DNA of 5,905 nucleotides, from NCBI GenBank assembly GCA_023512665.1, contig JAILZC010000070.1, positions 1 to 5,905 of the forward strand, in the 5' to 3' direction. Below the pieces are notes generated by a model. It did not search any database, had not been told where the DNA came from, and was given only the letters and a program-made list of their open reading frames with translations. The DNA is from Candidatus Bipolaricaulota bacterium (GTDB lineage: Bacteria > Bipolaricaulota > Bipolaricaulia > RBG-16-55-9 > DRXL01). Position numbers and translations under genes: made by a program. Numbering within the stretch: the first letter of the stretch is position 1; the number at the start of each line of letters is the position of its first letter. Positions 1 to 5,194 of this stretch are shown here, piece after piece.

Positions 1-56
1 CTTGAAAACCGACGCGCGATAAGCGCTTGGGGGTTCGAGTCCCCCGCCCTCCGCCA
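1..56 (+). tRNA. tRNA-Ser(UGA), 5' part outside the window
   Basis: This is the 3' part of a serine tRNA that reads UCA-type codons; the window opens at the anticodon loop. The loop is CTTGAAA (1-7) with anticodon TGA at 3-5. The 3' strand of the anticodon stem follows at 8-12. A long variable arm forms a GCGC/GCGC hairpin (14-17 with 23-26), which marks a type II tRNA. The T arm is GGGGG-TTCGAGT-CCCCC (29-45). The acceptor 3' strand is GCCCTCC (46-52), the discriminator is G (53), and CCA is encoded (54-56). The G discriminator supports Ser rather than Leu, which normally has A. The acceptor 5' strand, D arm and promoter lie upstream, so pairing of the acceptor stem cannot be checked here. 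Confidence 0.93.
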
Positions 57-135
57 GACTTCGTCTGGACTGTTCGCCGTGCCGCCGCAGGCGGCACGAT
101 GAAGGGCAAGCGAAGCTTGTCCAGACGAAGTCCGG
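54..135. repeat. nested palindromic element abutting the tRNA 3' end
   Basis: A perfect 14-base inverted repeat, GACTTCGTCTGGAC (57-70) and its complement (119-132), encloses two further hairpins. The first has a 9-bp stem, 78-86 with 90-98, and a GCA loop. The second is CAAGC-GAA-GCTTG (107-119), which shares one base with the outer right arm. The left arm can also fold on itself as CAGAC-TTC-GTCTG (55-67). The outer pairing extends past one mismatch (56/133) into the tRNA CCA: 54-55 with 134-135. As RNA it would make a three-way junction. No T-run follows on either strand, so it does not look like a Rho-independent terminator. It could be a small MITE-like or REP-like repeat, a tRNA 3'-processing signal or a structured RNA. 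The structure is seen directly; its role is unknown. Confidence 0.72.
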
Positions 136-140
136 CCCTC

Positions 141-170
141 TTGACAATCTATATAGCTATATATTACAAT
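141..170 (+). promoter_or_regulatory. sigma70-type promoter for the AbrB-PhoU gene
   Basis: The -35 is TTGACA (141-146, a perfect consensus). An 18-base spacer is followed by TACAAT (165-170, five of six consensus bases). The expected transcript start is near 177, giving a leader of about 24 bases with a GGGAGG Shine-Dalgarno (191-196) ahead of the ATG at 201. The spacer is unusually AT-rich and contains a perfect palindrome, listed separately. The AT-rich stretch could also be read as an archaeal TATA box, but the perfect -35 and the Shine-Dalgarno favour a bacterial promoter. Confidence 0.72.
150..163. promoter_or_regulatory. 14-base palindrome in the promoter spacer, candidate operator
   Basis: TATATAGCTATATA is a perfect palindrome lying wholly between the -35 and -10 of the promoter before the AbrB-PhoU gene. 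A dimeric DNA-binding protein sitting here would block RNA polymerase. The downstream protein begins with an AbrB/MazE-like fold, a family that often binds AT-rich palindromes and its own promoter, so autoregulation is a reasonable inference. The palindrome is a fact of the sequence; the operator role is not shown. Confidence 0.45.
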
Positions 171-200
171 ACGCACCAATCACAATAGACGGGAGGGACT

Positions 201-1190
201 ATGGAGACACGGAGAGTGCAGATCACTGGCGGGGCGACGTTCATGGTCACGCTGCCCAAGGACTGGGCCGAAGCGCAGAAGCTCCACGCTGGCGCCGAGA
301 TCGAGCTCCACCCCCACGACCCTGATCTTTTGATTTTACGCCCGCATCGCGACTCCCAGCCCAGCCGCGGCGTCCTGGCCCTCGACGCCAAGACGGGCGA
401 CGCGCTCATGCGCGCGTTCATCTCGATGTACGTCGCGGGGTTCGATATTATCGAGGTGCGCGGCGAGCGCATCACCCCCGAGCAGCGTCAGACGATCCGC
501 AAAGTCACGCAAGCCCTCATCGGCCCAGAGATCATGGAAGAATCGCGGGATTCTATCATCATTCACAATCTGCTCAACCTCTCCGAGCTGTCCGCGCCGA
601 AGACGCTCGATCGCATCTTCTTGATGGTGCACGATATGTTCAGCGACGCGGTGCGCGCGGCCGCCGAGCATGACGCCGAACTGGCTCACGACATCGTGGC
701 CCGTGACGAGGATGTCGATCGCCTCTATCTGATGCTCTATCGGCAATTTCGCATCGTGCTGTGCGATCTCTTGGCCGAGGAAGCCGTGGGGGTCAGCCGC
801 GTCAAGCTCTTCGACACGCACACGGTGGCGCGGCAGCTGGAGCGCGTGGCCGACCACGCGGTCAAGATCGCCCATGTGACGACATCGCTCGAAGCCAAGC
901 CTCCGGCCAAAGTCGCCGACGCCCTGCGCAAGGGCGGCGATCAGGTCACGGCGCTGTTGCGCGAATCTGTAGAGGCGTTCCGCGCGGCCAACCCCGATCT
1001 GGCCAGCCGGGTGATTGATACAGCCCTTGGGCTGGAGGAGCGCTTGATGAAAGCAGTCAAGCTCCTGTGGGCCCTCGACCCCCACGAGGCGCAGCTCATC
1101 GGCATCGCGTTTGACAGCATCGGGCGCGTCAAAGATTACTCCATCAACATCGCCGAGACGGCGCTCAACACCGCCGCTCCCACGCCCTAG
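201..1190 (+). CDS. PhoU-family phosphate regulator with N-terminal AbrB-like domain
   Basis: This is probably a cytoplasmic regulator of phosphate uptake or signalling. Residues 1-50 (METRRVQITGGATFMVTLPK...) match the SpoVT/AbrB-like swapped-hairpin domain seen at the start of archaeal, especially haloarchaeal, PhoU proteins. A linker region (about 55-125) leads into two helical PhoU repeats (about 130-325). These carry the acidic metal-binding signatures of the family: DEDVD (169-173), LERVADHA (213-220, with E214 and D218), and the second-repeat equivalent GRVKDYSINIAE (308-319). At 329 residues it is longer than the usual ~220-240-residue bacterial PhoU, as expected for the AbrB fusion. 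The ATG has GGGAGG five to ten bases upstream. It is monocistronic here, and no pst transporter or phoBR genes are in the window, so a partner cannot be named. The stop codon overlaps that of the convergent protease gene. The family call is firm; DNA binding is inferred from the N-terminal domain. Confidence 0.9.
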   Translation: METRRVQITGGATFMVTLPKDWAEAQKLHAGAEIELHPHDPDLLILRPHRDSQPSRGVLALDAKTGDALMRAFISMYVAGFDIIEVRGERITPEQRQTIRKVTQALIGPEIMEESRDSIIIHNLLNLSELSAPKTLDRIFLMVHDMFSDAVRAAAEHDAELAHDIVARDEDVDRLYLMLYRQFRIVLCDLLAEEAVGVSRVKLFDTHTVARQLERVADHAVKIAHVTTSLEAKPPAKVADALRKGGDQVTALLRESVEAFRAANPDLASRVIDTALGLEERLMKAVKLLWALDPHEAQLIGIAFDSIGRVKDYSINIAETALNTAAPTP

Positions 1191-2227
1191 AACGATTCCC
1201 ACTGGATCGGCCCGGTGAAGTCCGGCAGACTCTCAGCCGTTACCGGCACGGAGGCACGATAGATCGTAGGAATGGGCGCTTCCGTCCCAACGCGATAGAT
1301 GTAGACTCTCTGTTGGTTGTCTGTGACGTGTCGGAAATACTCGACGATCAGCTTGAATTTTTGCAGCAGCAAGGGTCTACTGCGCTGGCTGCGCGTGAGC
1401 GCTTCGCTAATATAGACTTGGCTGTCGGCGATATACGCCGAATACGTCACGGCGAAGTCTTCGTACTGATTGGTCATAGCGTAGAGCGAGCGGTCAATGG
1501 GGTCGCGCGCGAAGTTATCGGGGTCTCGGCCCGACTCGTTGAAGAGTTTTTCCCAGCGCTCTTGCTGGTCGGCCGTAGACCGGGTGAAGTGCACCAGGTG
1601 CCCCAGCTCGTGATAGGCCACAAGAGTAAATGTGCGCCCGGCCCGCAGGCCGGGAAGCTCAATGAGGCTGGGAGGGAAATATTGTCCGTAGAGGTAGAGA
1701 TCGGGCTCGCGGGCGCGGATCTCGCGCAAGCGCCTCAGATGCTCACTGGGGAGCGAGCGCAGCGTGTTATAGAGCTGCTGGCAGTGCAGGTCTTCCAACT
1801 CCGTGCCGATCTCATAGCTCACCTTCACTCTGTATTGGACAGAGATCTCCTTGCAAAAGCGCCGCGGGTAGGTAAGCTCAAAGCGCCCTTCGACCGTCTG
1901 GGAGCTCAGATTCGTGACGACCAAGCGCCACGGGCGACCGACGTCGGCCTCGGAGACTTCGGTCTTAGCCGTTTGGGTCGCCGAGCCCGTCTGATCTATG
2001 GCGGGTCGGCCCTCGAAGAAGAGCTGCACTCGCACGGTCGCCGGGCTGGTGCGCAACGCTAACCTGAACATGATCTCCCCTGTTGTTGTGGGGGTGAAGT
2101 CGTACTCGATCTTCTCGGTGGGTTTGAGCGAGAGATCGCTGAGGCGCGCGGTGATCGTTGCGTGTGCCGGCAGGAGCACGGCACAGACTAACAGCACAAT
2201 TCCCACGCGAGTTCGCGTCATGGTCAT
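1187..2227 (-). CDS. secreted zinc metalloprotease, anthrax-lethal-factor-like (HExxH)
   Basis: This is a predicted exported peptidase. Residues 1-23 form a signal peptide: basic MTMTRTR, a hydrophobic core, and cleavage after AHA. Residues ~24-120 are beta-rich and resemble the accessory domains of secreted bacterial proteases. The catalytic half carries YHELGHLVHF, an HExxH zinc motif (H206, E207, H210). The motif YEDF follows 46 residues later, with E256 as the likely third zinc ligand; this spacing and context resemble the anthrax lethal factor/ATLF (M34) group. Two cysteines in the mature part (C125, C149) could pair. The substrate is unknown, and there is no toxin partner nearby. Start choice: M1 (2227) and M3 (2221) are both possible after an AAAGAAAGGGG purine run; M3 is nine bases from its end and M1 only three, so M3 may be the true start. 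A separate promoter precedes it. The peptidase call is strong; the M34-like assignment is moderate. Confidence 0.82.
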   Translation of the reverse strand: MTMTRTRVGIVLLVCAVLLPAHATITARLSDLSLKPTEKIEYDFTPTTTGEIMFRLALRTSPATVRVQLFFEGRPAIDQTGSATQTAKTEVSEADVGRPWRLVVTNLSSQTVEGRFELTYPRRFCKEISVQYRVKVSYEIGTELEDLHCQQLYNTLRSLPSEHLRRLREIRAREPDLYLYGQYFPPSLIELPGLRAGRTFTLVAYHELGHLVHFTRSTADQQERWEKLFNESGRDPDNFARDPIDRSLYAMTNQYEDFAVTYSAYIADSQVYISEALTRSQRSRPLLLQKFKLIVEYFRHVTDNQQRVYIYRVGTEAPIPTIYRASVPVTAESLPDFTGPIQWESF

Positions 2228-2258
2228 CGGCCCCTTTCTTTATGCTGCGATGGCTCGT

Positions 2259-2287
2259 ATTGTAGCACGGAATCTTCTCGCTGTCAC
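2259..2287 (-). promoter_or_regulatory. promoter for the secreted metalloprotease gene
   Basis: Read on the minus strand, the -35 is GTGACA (2287-2282, five of six consensus bases). A spacer of exactly 17 bases is followed by TACAAT (2264-2259), with a TGC just before it (2267-2265), the extended -10 form. The expected start is near 2252, which leaves a leader of about 25 bases before the gene. The -35 overlaps the TGA stop codon of the glutaredoxin-like gene (2286-2284), so the protease has its own promoter despite lying only 56 bases behind that gene. Confidence 0.68.
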
Positions 2288-2520
2288 GCCATCAGGGCCC
2301 GACGCACCCCTTCGACGTCCACGCGATGATGGCACAGCTCTACCCCGTCGAGCGCGACGACGGGAATATCATAGTGGTATCGCTCAAAGAGTTGAGGGTC
2401 TTGCGTAATATCAGTGAGCACTAGCTCAAAGGGGGTCTCTTGCTGGAGCGCACGCAAGATGCGCTCGGCCTCATGGCAGAGATGGCAATCGGGCTTGGTG
2501 TAGAGCGTGATCGTCTTCAT
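2284..2520 (-). CDS. glutaredoxin-like (DUF836-type) thiol-disulfide protein
   Basis: This is a 78-residue thioredoxin-fold protein, likely a cytoplasmic dithiol-disulfide oxidoreductase. The N-terminal strand TITLYTKPDC leads into a CHLC active site (C12-x-x-C15), followed by a helix EAERILRAL. IPVV, with the cis-proline at P53, comes after, then a beta strand and the C-terminal helix GVRRALMA. The short length and the YTKPxCxLCxEA opening fit the glutaredoxin-like DUF836 group rather than classical glutaredoxin, which has CPYC. C63 is an additional cysteine. Its ATG overlaps the hydrolase stop codon as ATGA (2520-2517), and no clear Shine-Dalgarno precedes it, so translation probably depends on termination-reinitiation from the hydrolase. 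This suggests linked expression with that enzyme. The redox partner is unknown. Confidence 0.88.
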   Translation of the reverse strand: MKTITLYTKPDCHLCHEAERILRALQQETPFELVLTDITQDPQLFERYHYDIPVVALDGVELCHHRVDVEGVRRALMA

Positions 2521-3482
2521 AGAAGCTCTGAGATGATCTGGAAGCGATGCGGCTCGATCTGACGGACGCGCCCGGCGCTCTCCAGCCCTTCCAAGTGCGC
2601 ATAGACCTCCCCAGCCCCCAGCAGCACGTGATGGTCTTTGAGCCTCCCGAAGAGCTTTTGCGCGATCTGGAACGCCGTGAGCGCCCCTCCGTCGCTCAAG
2701 ATTTTGAGAATACGCTCGGTTCGCTCGTCATGGTGCTCAAAAATCTTTGTGATGCGCGGGCGGGGGTCCCGCCACGGGCGGCCATGCCCCGGAAAGACCT
2801 CGAGACTCTCGACGTTGGGCAAGGCGAGGACCTTGTGCAGGGAACTGAGAAATTTCCCTAGATGCCCCGCAGAAGTGACGTCGGTCGCGCCGACGTTGGA
2901 CGTGTAGGTCGGCAAGAGATGATCCCCAGTGAAGAGTTTTTCGCCCAGCAAGAAGCACGCCGAGCCTTGGGTGTGGCCGGGAGTGTGCAGGACGCGAAAT
3001 GCTAACTCCCCGAAGCGCAGCGTTTGGCCGTCATCTAGTCTGTGCGCGGCGGGGACAGAGCGGGCCAATCCCACAAACCGCGAGCGAAAGTGCGCCATCT
3101 GCAGTATGATTTCGTCGGGGATACCCCAGCGGCGCATCGCTTCCAAATAGAGTTGGGAGACCTCCTCATGGCGCTCGTCGAAGAACGCGACGTCAGTCCA
3201 ATCGTCGCGGTGCACGTAGACAGCCGCCCCGGATTCTTCGCTGAGGGCACGGGCTAACCCGCAGTGATCTACGTGCTTATGTGTGAGTAAGATGGCAGCG
3301 ATATCTTTGAGCGCGCAGCCGTGCCGCGCGAGCTCGGCGCGTACCAATCCCAAGGACTCTTCGGTGCCGATGCCGGTGTCTATGAGCACGGCCGGGCTGT
3401 GCTCATTTTGAATCAAGAAGGCGTTCGCTGGGCCTTCAAAGTAAGGGTTGGGGATGGCAATCTGATGCACAACTACGCTCAT
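2517..3482 (-). CDS. metallo-beta-lactamase-fold hydrolase with C-terminal winged helix (LACTB2-like)
   Basis: This is a soluble di-metal hydrolase of 321 residues. The metal-binding set is complete: THKHVDH (H68, H70, D72, H73), TPGHT (H170), FTGDH (D187) and PGHG (H233). Residues ~252-320 form a winged-helix-like tail (LTAFQIAQKLF, then VYAHLEGLESAGRV), the arrangement found in LACTB2-like MBL proteins. Family members include hydrolases and endoribonucleases, so the substrate cannot be stated. An insert between ~100 and 145, rich in charged and aromatic residues, lies where substrate specificity often sits in this fold. The start is fixed: an in-frame stop (TAG) sits three codons upstream of the ATG. 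No Shine-Dalgarno is visible, but a promoter-like -10 lies eight bases before the ATG. The gene is 37 bases from the DUF4097-type gene and overlaps the glutaredoxin-like gene by four bases. Confidence 0.9.
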   Translation of the reverse strand: MSVVVHQIAIPNPYFEGPANAFLIQNEHSPAVLIDTGIGTEESLGLVRAELARHGCALKDIAAILLTHKHVDHCGLARALSEESGAAVYVHRDDWTDVAFFDERHEEVSQLYLEAMRRWGIPDEIILQMAHFRSRFVGLARSVPAAHRLDDGQTLRFGELAFRVLHTPGHTQGSACFLLGEKLFTGDHLLPTYTSNVGATDVTSAGHLGKFLSSLHKVLALPNVESLEVFPGHGRPWRDPRPRITKIFEHHDERTERILKILSDGGALTAFQIAQKLFGRLKDHHVLLGAGEVYAHLEGLESAGRVRQIEPHRFQIISELL

Positions 3483-3490
3483 AGTGCGCT

Positions 3491-3519
3491 ATCTTAGCGA
3501 ACAACGCTTCGCCGTGCAA
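3491..3519 (-). promoter_or_regulatory. candidate leaderless promoter for the MBL-fold hydrolase
   Basis: On the minus strand, TTGCAC (3519-3514, four of six consensus bases), a 17-base spacer and TAAGAT (3496-3491, matching TAnnAT) are followed by only eight bases before the ATG at 3482. Transcription would begin at or within a base or two of the A of the ATG. The hydrolase also lacks a Shine-Dalgarno, which fits a leaderless mRNA. The -35 ends right next to the stop codon of the upstream gene. The hexamers are only moderate matches, so chance is possible and read-through from the membrane cassette remains an alternative. Confidence 0.42.
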
Positions 3520-4584
3520 TCAGCGGACCTCGATGCTGCCGTTCGTCGTCGTCGCTGTGATCGTGATCTTCGTTGGAGCCGTCTGAAGATTGTTCGTCTG
3601 GCCCGCGACGCGACGGCGCTCTTGATCCCGAAAGAGGAAGTTGGGGATCTGCACCCTCACTCGACTCGTCATGCTCTGTGCTGAGATCGCACAGCCCACA
3701 GAGGGGTCATCAGGGACGTCGAGCTCGATCGAGCCGTTGAAGGTGCTCAGCTCATAGTTGCCCGTCACGCTCCCCAAGATGAGATCAATCGAGCCGTTGG
3801 CTGTCGAGATCGTCGCTTGGCTTGCTGAGAGCTGCCCGCTGATGGACCCGTTGGCCGTCTGGAGCTGAGCGTTCTGTGCCGTGAGCGTGTTGAGCTTGAT
3901 GCGCCCGTTCGTTGTGTTCAAATCTGCTGTCGCGGCGTTGATCTCTTGGACGCTGATCGCGCCGTTGAGCGAGCTGACGTTCAGCTCGTAGACGCGCCCG
4001 CGCGGCAGCCAGAGCTGGACGTCCGTCTCCAGCGAGCTGAACGGCCCCAGTGCCTGTCGTGGGGCGCGAAAGCTGATCCCTGTAGGCGACAGTTGCGGCT
4101 GAAGAGTGACGCTCTCGATGAGCCGTTGGGCCTCACCAAGGCTCCAGGCGCGGGCGCGCGCCTTCAGCACGACCTGAAATGAGTTCTGCTCCCAGGTCTG
4201 CACGGTCGCGTCGCCGTTGTGCAAGTCGAGCGTGACCGTGAGCGTCGCTGCTGTTGGGTCGAACGCGCCGTCGAACGAAAAGGTCTTCTCGGCACGCTCC
4301 GGGCCGAGCACGTTCACCCACGTTGAGACTTCGGACTTGGAGACGATCAACCCCAAGACCGCCGCGCCGACGACGAGCGCGATCACGTGAATGAGTTCAT
4401 CAAAGAGCAGCGAGCGCGACCAGAGCGCCAGCACAAAACAGATCAAGAGCACAACCCCACCGGTGATGACCAGGTCCGCGCGCTCGATGGGCGCGAACGC
4501 GCCCCAGTCTATATACTGCAACGCGAGCACGAAGACCCCGAGAAAGATTAAAAATTCTCCCAGACGCATGGCGCTCGATCTCAT
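3520..4584 (-). CDS. membrane-anchored DUF4097-type beta-repeat protein
   Basis: This is a 354-residue protein with three N-terminal membrane segments (about 9-27, 38-56 and 62-83) and a large C-terminal domain. Basic residues at R2, R7 and R57 put the N-terminus inside and the C-terminal domain outside the membrane. Residues ~195-290 carry a beta-helix-like repeat with a [LTF]NG[SRA]I core: LNGAI (206), TNGRI (225), ANGSI (244), ANGSI (262) and FNGSI (282), each 18-20 residues apart. A last TNGSIEV is at 347-353. This is the DUF4097 style of putative adhesin. Such domains occur in LiaF/LiaG-like envelope-stress proteins, but no two-component system is seen here. The segment ~300-335 breaks the repeat with the charged run RDQERRR. 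AAGGAGG (4597-4591), six bases before the ATG, sets the start at 4584. ATG and the previous stop overlap as ATGA, so translational coupling is likely. Its molecular role is unknown. Confidence 0.83.
   Translation of the reverse strand: MRSSAMRLGEFLIFLGVFVLALQYIDWGAFAPIERADLVITGGVVLLICFVLALWSRSLLFDELIHVIALVVGAAVLGLIVSKSEVSTWVNVLGPERAEKTFSFDGAFDPTAATLTVTLDLHNGDATVQTWEQNSFQVVLKARARAWSLGEAQRLIESVTLQPQLSPTGISFRAPRQALGPFSSLETDVQLWLPRGRVYELNVSSLNGAISVQEINAATADLNTTNGRIKLNTLTAQNAQLQTANGSISGQLSASQATISTANGSIDLILGSVTGNYELSTFNGSIELDVPDDPSVGCAISAQSMTSRVRVQIPNFLFRDQERRRVAGQTNNLQTAPTKITITATTTNGSIEVR
3734..3966 (-). repeat. degenerate ~57-base coding repeat (Asn-Gly motif)
   Basis: Inside the DUF4097-type gene, the plus-strand core CCGTT (minus-strand AACGG, coding Asn-Gly) recurs at 3734, 3794, 3848, 3905 and 3962, with spacings of 60, 54, 57 and 57 bases. 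Flanking bases such as GATC and GAGCCGTTG are partly kept between copies. A sixth, isolated copy is at 3539. All spacings are multiples of three, so the repeat reflects the protein solenoid rather than a mobile or CRISPR repeat. Confidence 0.7.
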
Positions 4585-4799
4585 GGCTGGCCTCCTTGTT
4601 CAGAGTCGCTCGCTGGGCGGTATCGTGCCAAACCCGAGATGAGCAGCCCCACCCCTAAGATGATCAGAATCCCCGGTAACACGAAGCGCCAGGACAGCTC
4701 GAACCAGCCCATCAGCGAGAGCCGCCACGCGACCCCGCCCAAGATCAAGACGACTCCCCAGAAGAGATACTTATACGGGCTGTGAATCTTCTCAGGCAC
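4581..4799 (-). CDS. small two-helix membrane protein, unknown function
   Basis: I do not recognise a named family. With the GTG at 4799 it has 72 residues: a short polar start, a membrane helix (YLFWGVVLILGGVAWRL), a loop containing the aromatic patch GWFELSWRF, a second helix (FVLPGILIILGVGLLISGL) and a polar tail. Two such hydrophobic segments with aromatic loops resemble LiaF/DUF5668-type transmembrane modules. An in-frame GTG at 4808 would give 75 residues. I prefer 4799 because AGGAGGTG (4813-4806), an eight-base match to the 16S anti-Shine-Dalgarno, ends six bases before it but overlaps the 4808 start. It overlaps the preceding gene by eight bases and the following one by four, so coupled translation and a shared complex with its neighbours are likely. 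Confidence 0.72.
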   Translation of the reverse strand: MPEKIHSPYKYLFWGVVLILGGVAWRLSLMGWFELSWRFVLPGILIILGVGLLISGLARYRPASDSEQGGQP

Positions 4800-5190
4800 T
4801 CGAACCACCTCCTCCGCGACGCGCGTAGGCTAAGCCGACTAAGAGCACACCCACAGCGATGAGCAAGACCGCCCAGGGCAATTCTGGGAGATACTGTCTC
4901 ACGAGTGAATAGACGCCGATGCCGATCAACAGGAGTCCGCCGAAGATGAGCCAATCTTCAGAGCGTGGGGGTGCCAACGTCGGCGTGGGAGGGTTGGGCT
5001 GGGCGGCCGTCTGTGATTGCATATAGAGCTTGGCAATCAGCAGACTGGCGATGAGTGCGCCGATGGGCCAGAAGATCCAGCTCACGATGACCATGCCCAC
5101 GGCGAAGCCGGGATTGACCGCGTAGCGCGCGAGGAGATCGCCCAGCTCAGCGAAGAACTGCAAGGGGGATTTCGATTGTTCTGGGTTCAT
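4792..5190 (-). CDS. small three-helix membrane protein, unknown function
   Basis: This is a 132-residue membrane protein that I cannot assign to a named family. An amphipathic start (residues 8-24, LQFFAELGDLLARYAV) leads to a long hydrophobic stretch (29-55, VGMVIVSWIFWPIGALIASL...). A Pro/Gln/Thr-rich linker follows (~60-76), then two more membrane helices (80-97 and 105-122) and a tail ARRGGGGSSA. The last two helices resemble the two-helix layout of the next gene, hinting at a related module. The ATG has AGGAGG (5203-5198) seven bases upstream, a strong start. Only four bases separate it from the Yip1 stop codon. The glycine tail codons also form the Shine-Dalgarno of the next gene. Confidence 0.75.
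   Translation of the reverse strand: MNPEQSKSPLQFFAELGDLLARYAVNPGFAVGMVIVSWIFWPIGALIASLLIAKLYMQSQTAAQPNPPTPTLAPPRSEDWLIFGGLLLIGIGVYSLVRQYLPELPWAVLLIAVGVLLVGLAYARRGGGGSSA
4806..4813 (-). promoter_or_regulatory. Shine-Dalgarno that decides the start of the small membrane gene
   Basis: AGGAGGTG is complementary to the 16S rRNA 3' tail over eight bases. It ends six bases before the GTG at 4799, while the earlier in-frame GTG (4808-4806) lies inside it and could not use it. It is built from the GGA GGA GGT GGT glycine codons at the end of the preceding gene, so one stretch of DNA serves both as a protein tail and as a ribosome site. Confidence 0.65.
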
Positions 5191-5194
5191 GGAT

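Noticed and set aside
57..140. Rho-independent terminator for the tRNA
   Set aside because: The hairpins are strong, but no run of T follows on the plus strand and none on the minus strand.
1..200. tRNA-associated integration site of a genomic island
   Set aside because: No integrase is present and no second copy of the tRNA 3' end was seen in the window.
336..1202. Long open frame (288 codons) on the minus strand opposite the AbrB-PhoU gene
   Set aside because: Its translation is rich in Arg/His/Asp/Gly with no motif, and the opposite strand encodes a clear PhoU protein. Long antisense frames are expected in GC-rich coding DNA.
1313..2062. Open frame of 249 codons on the plus strand opposite the metalloprotease gene
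   Set aside because: No ribosome site or recognisable domain; the minus strand has a signal peptide, HELGH and a promoter, so this is a shadow.
1998..2408. Plus-strand open frame spanning the protease start and the glutaredoxin-like gene
   Set aside because: It crosses a convincing minus-strand promoter and two real genes, and its protein shows no family features.
3723..3734. Perfect 12-base palindrome GCTCGATCGAGC
   Set aside because: It lies inside the DUF4097-type coding repeat and is explained by recurring GATC and GAGC codon strings.
3734..3966. Regularly spaced repeats as a possible CRISPR array
   Set aside because: The cores are only about five to nine bases, spacings are multiples of three, and they encode a protein solenoid.
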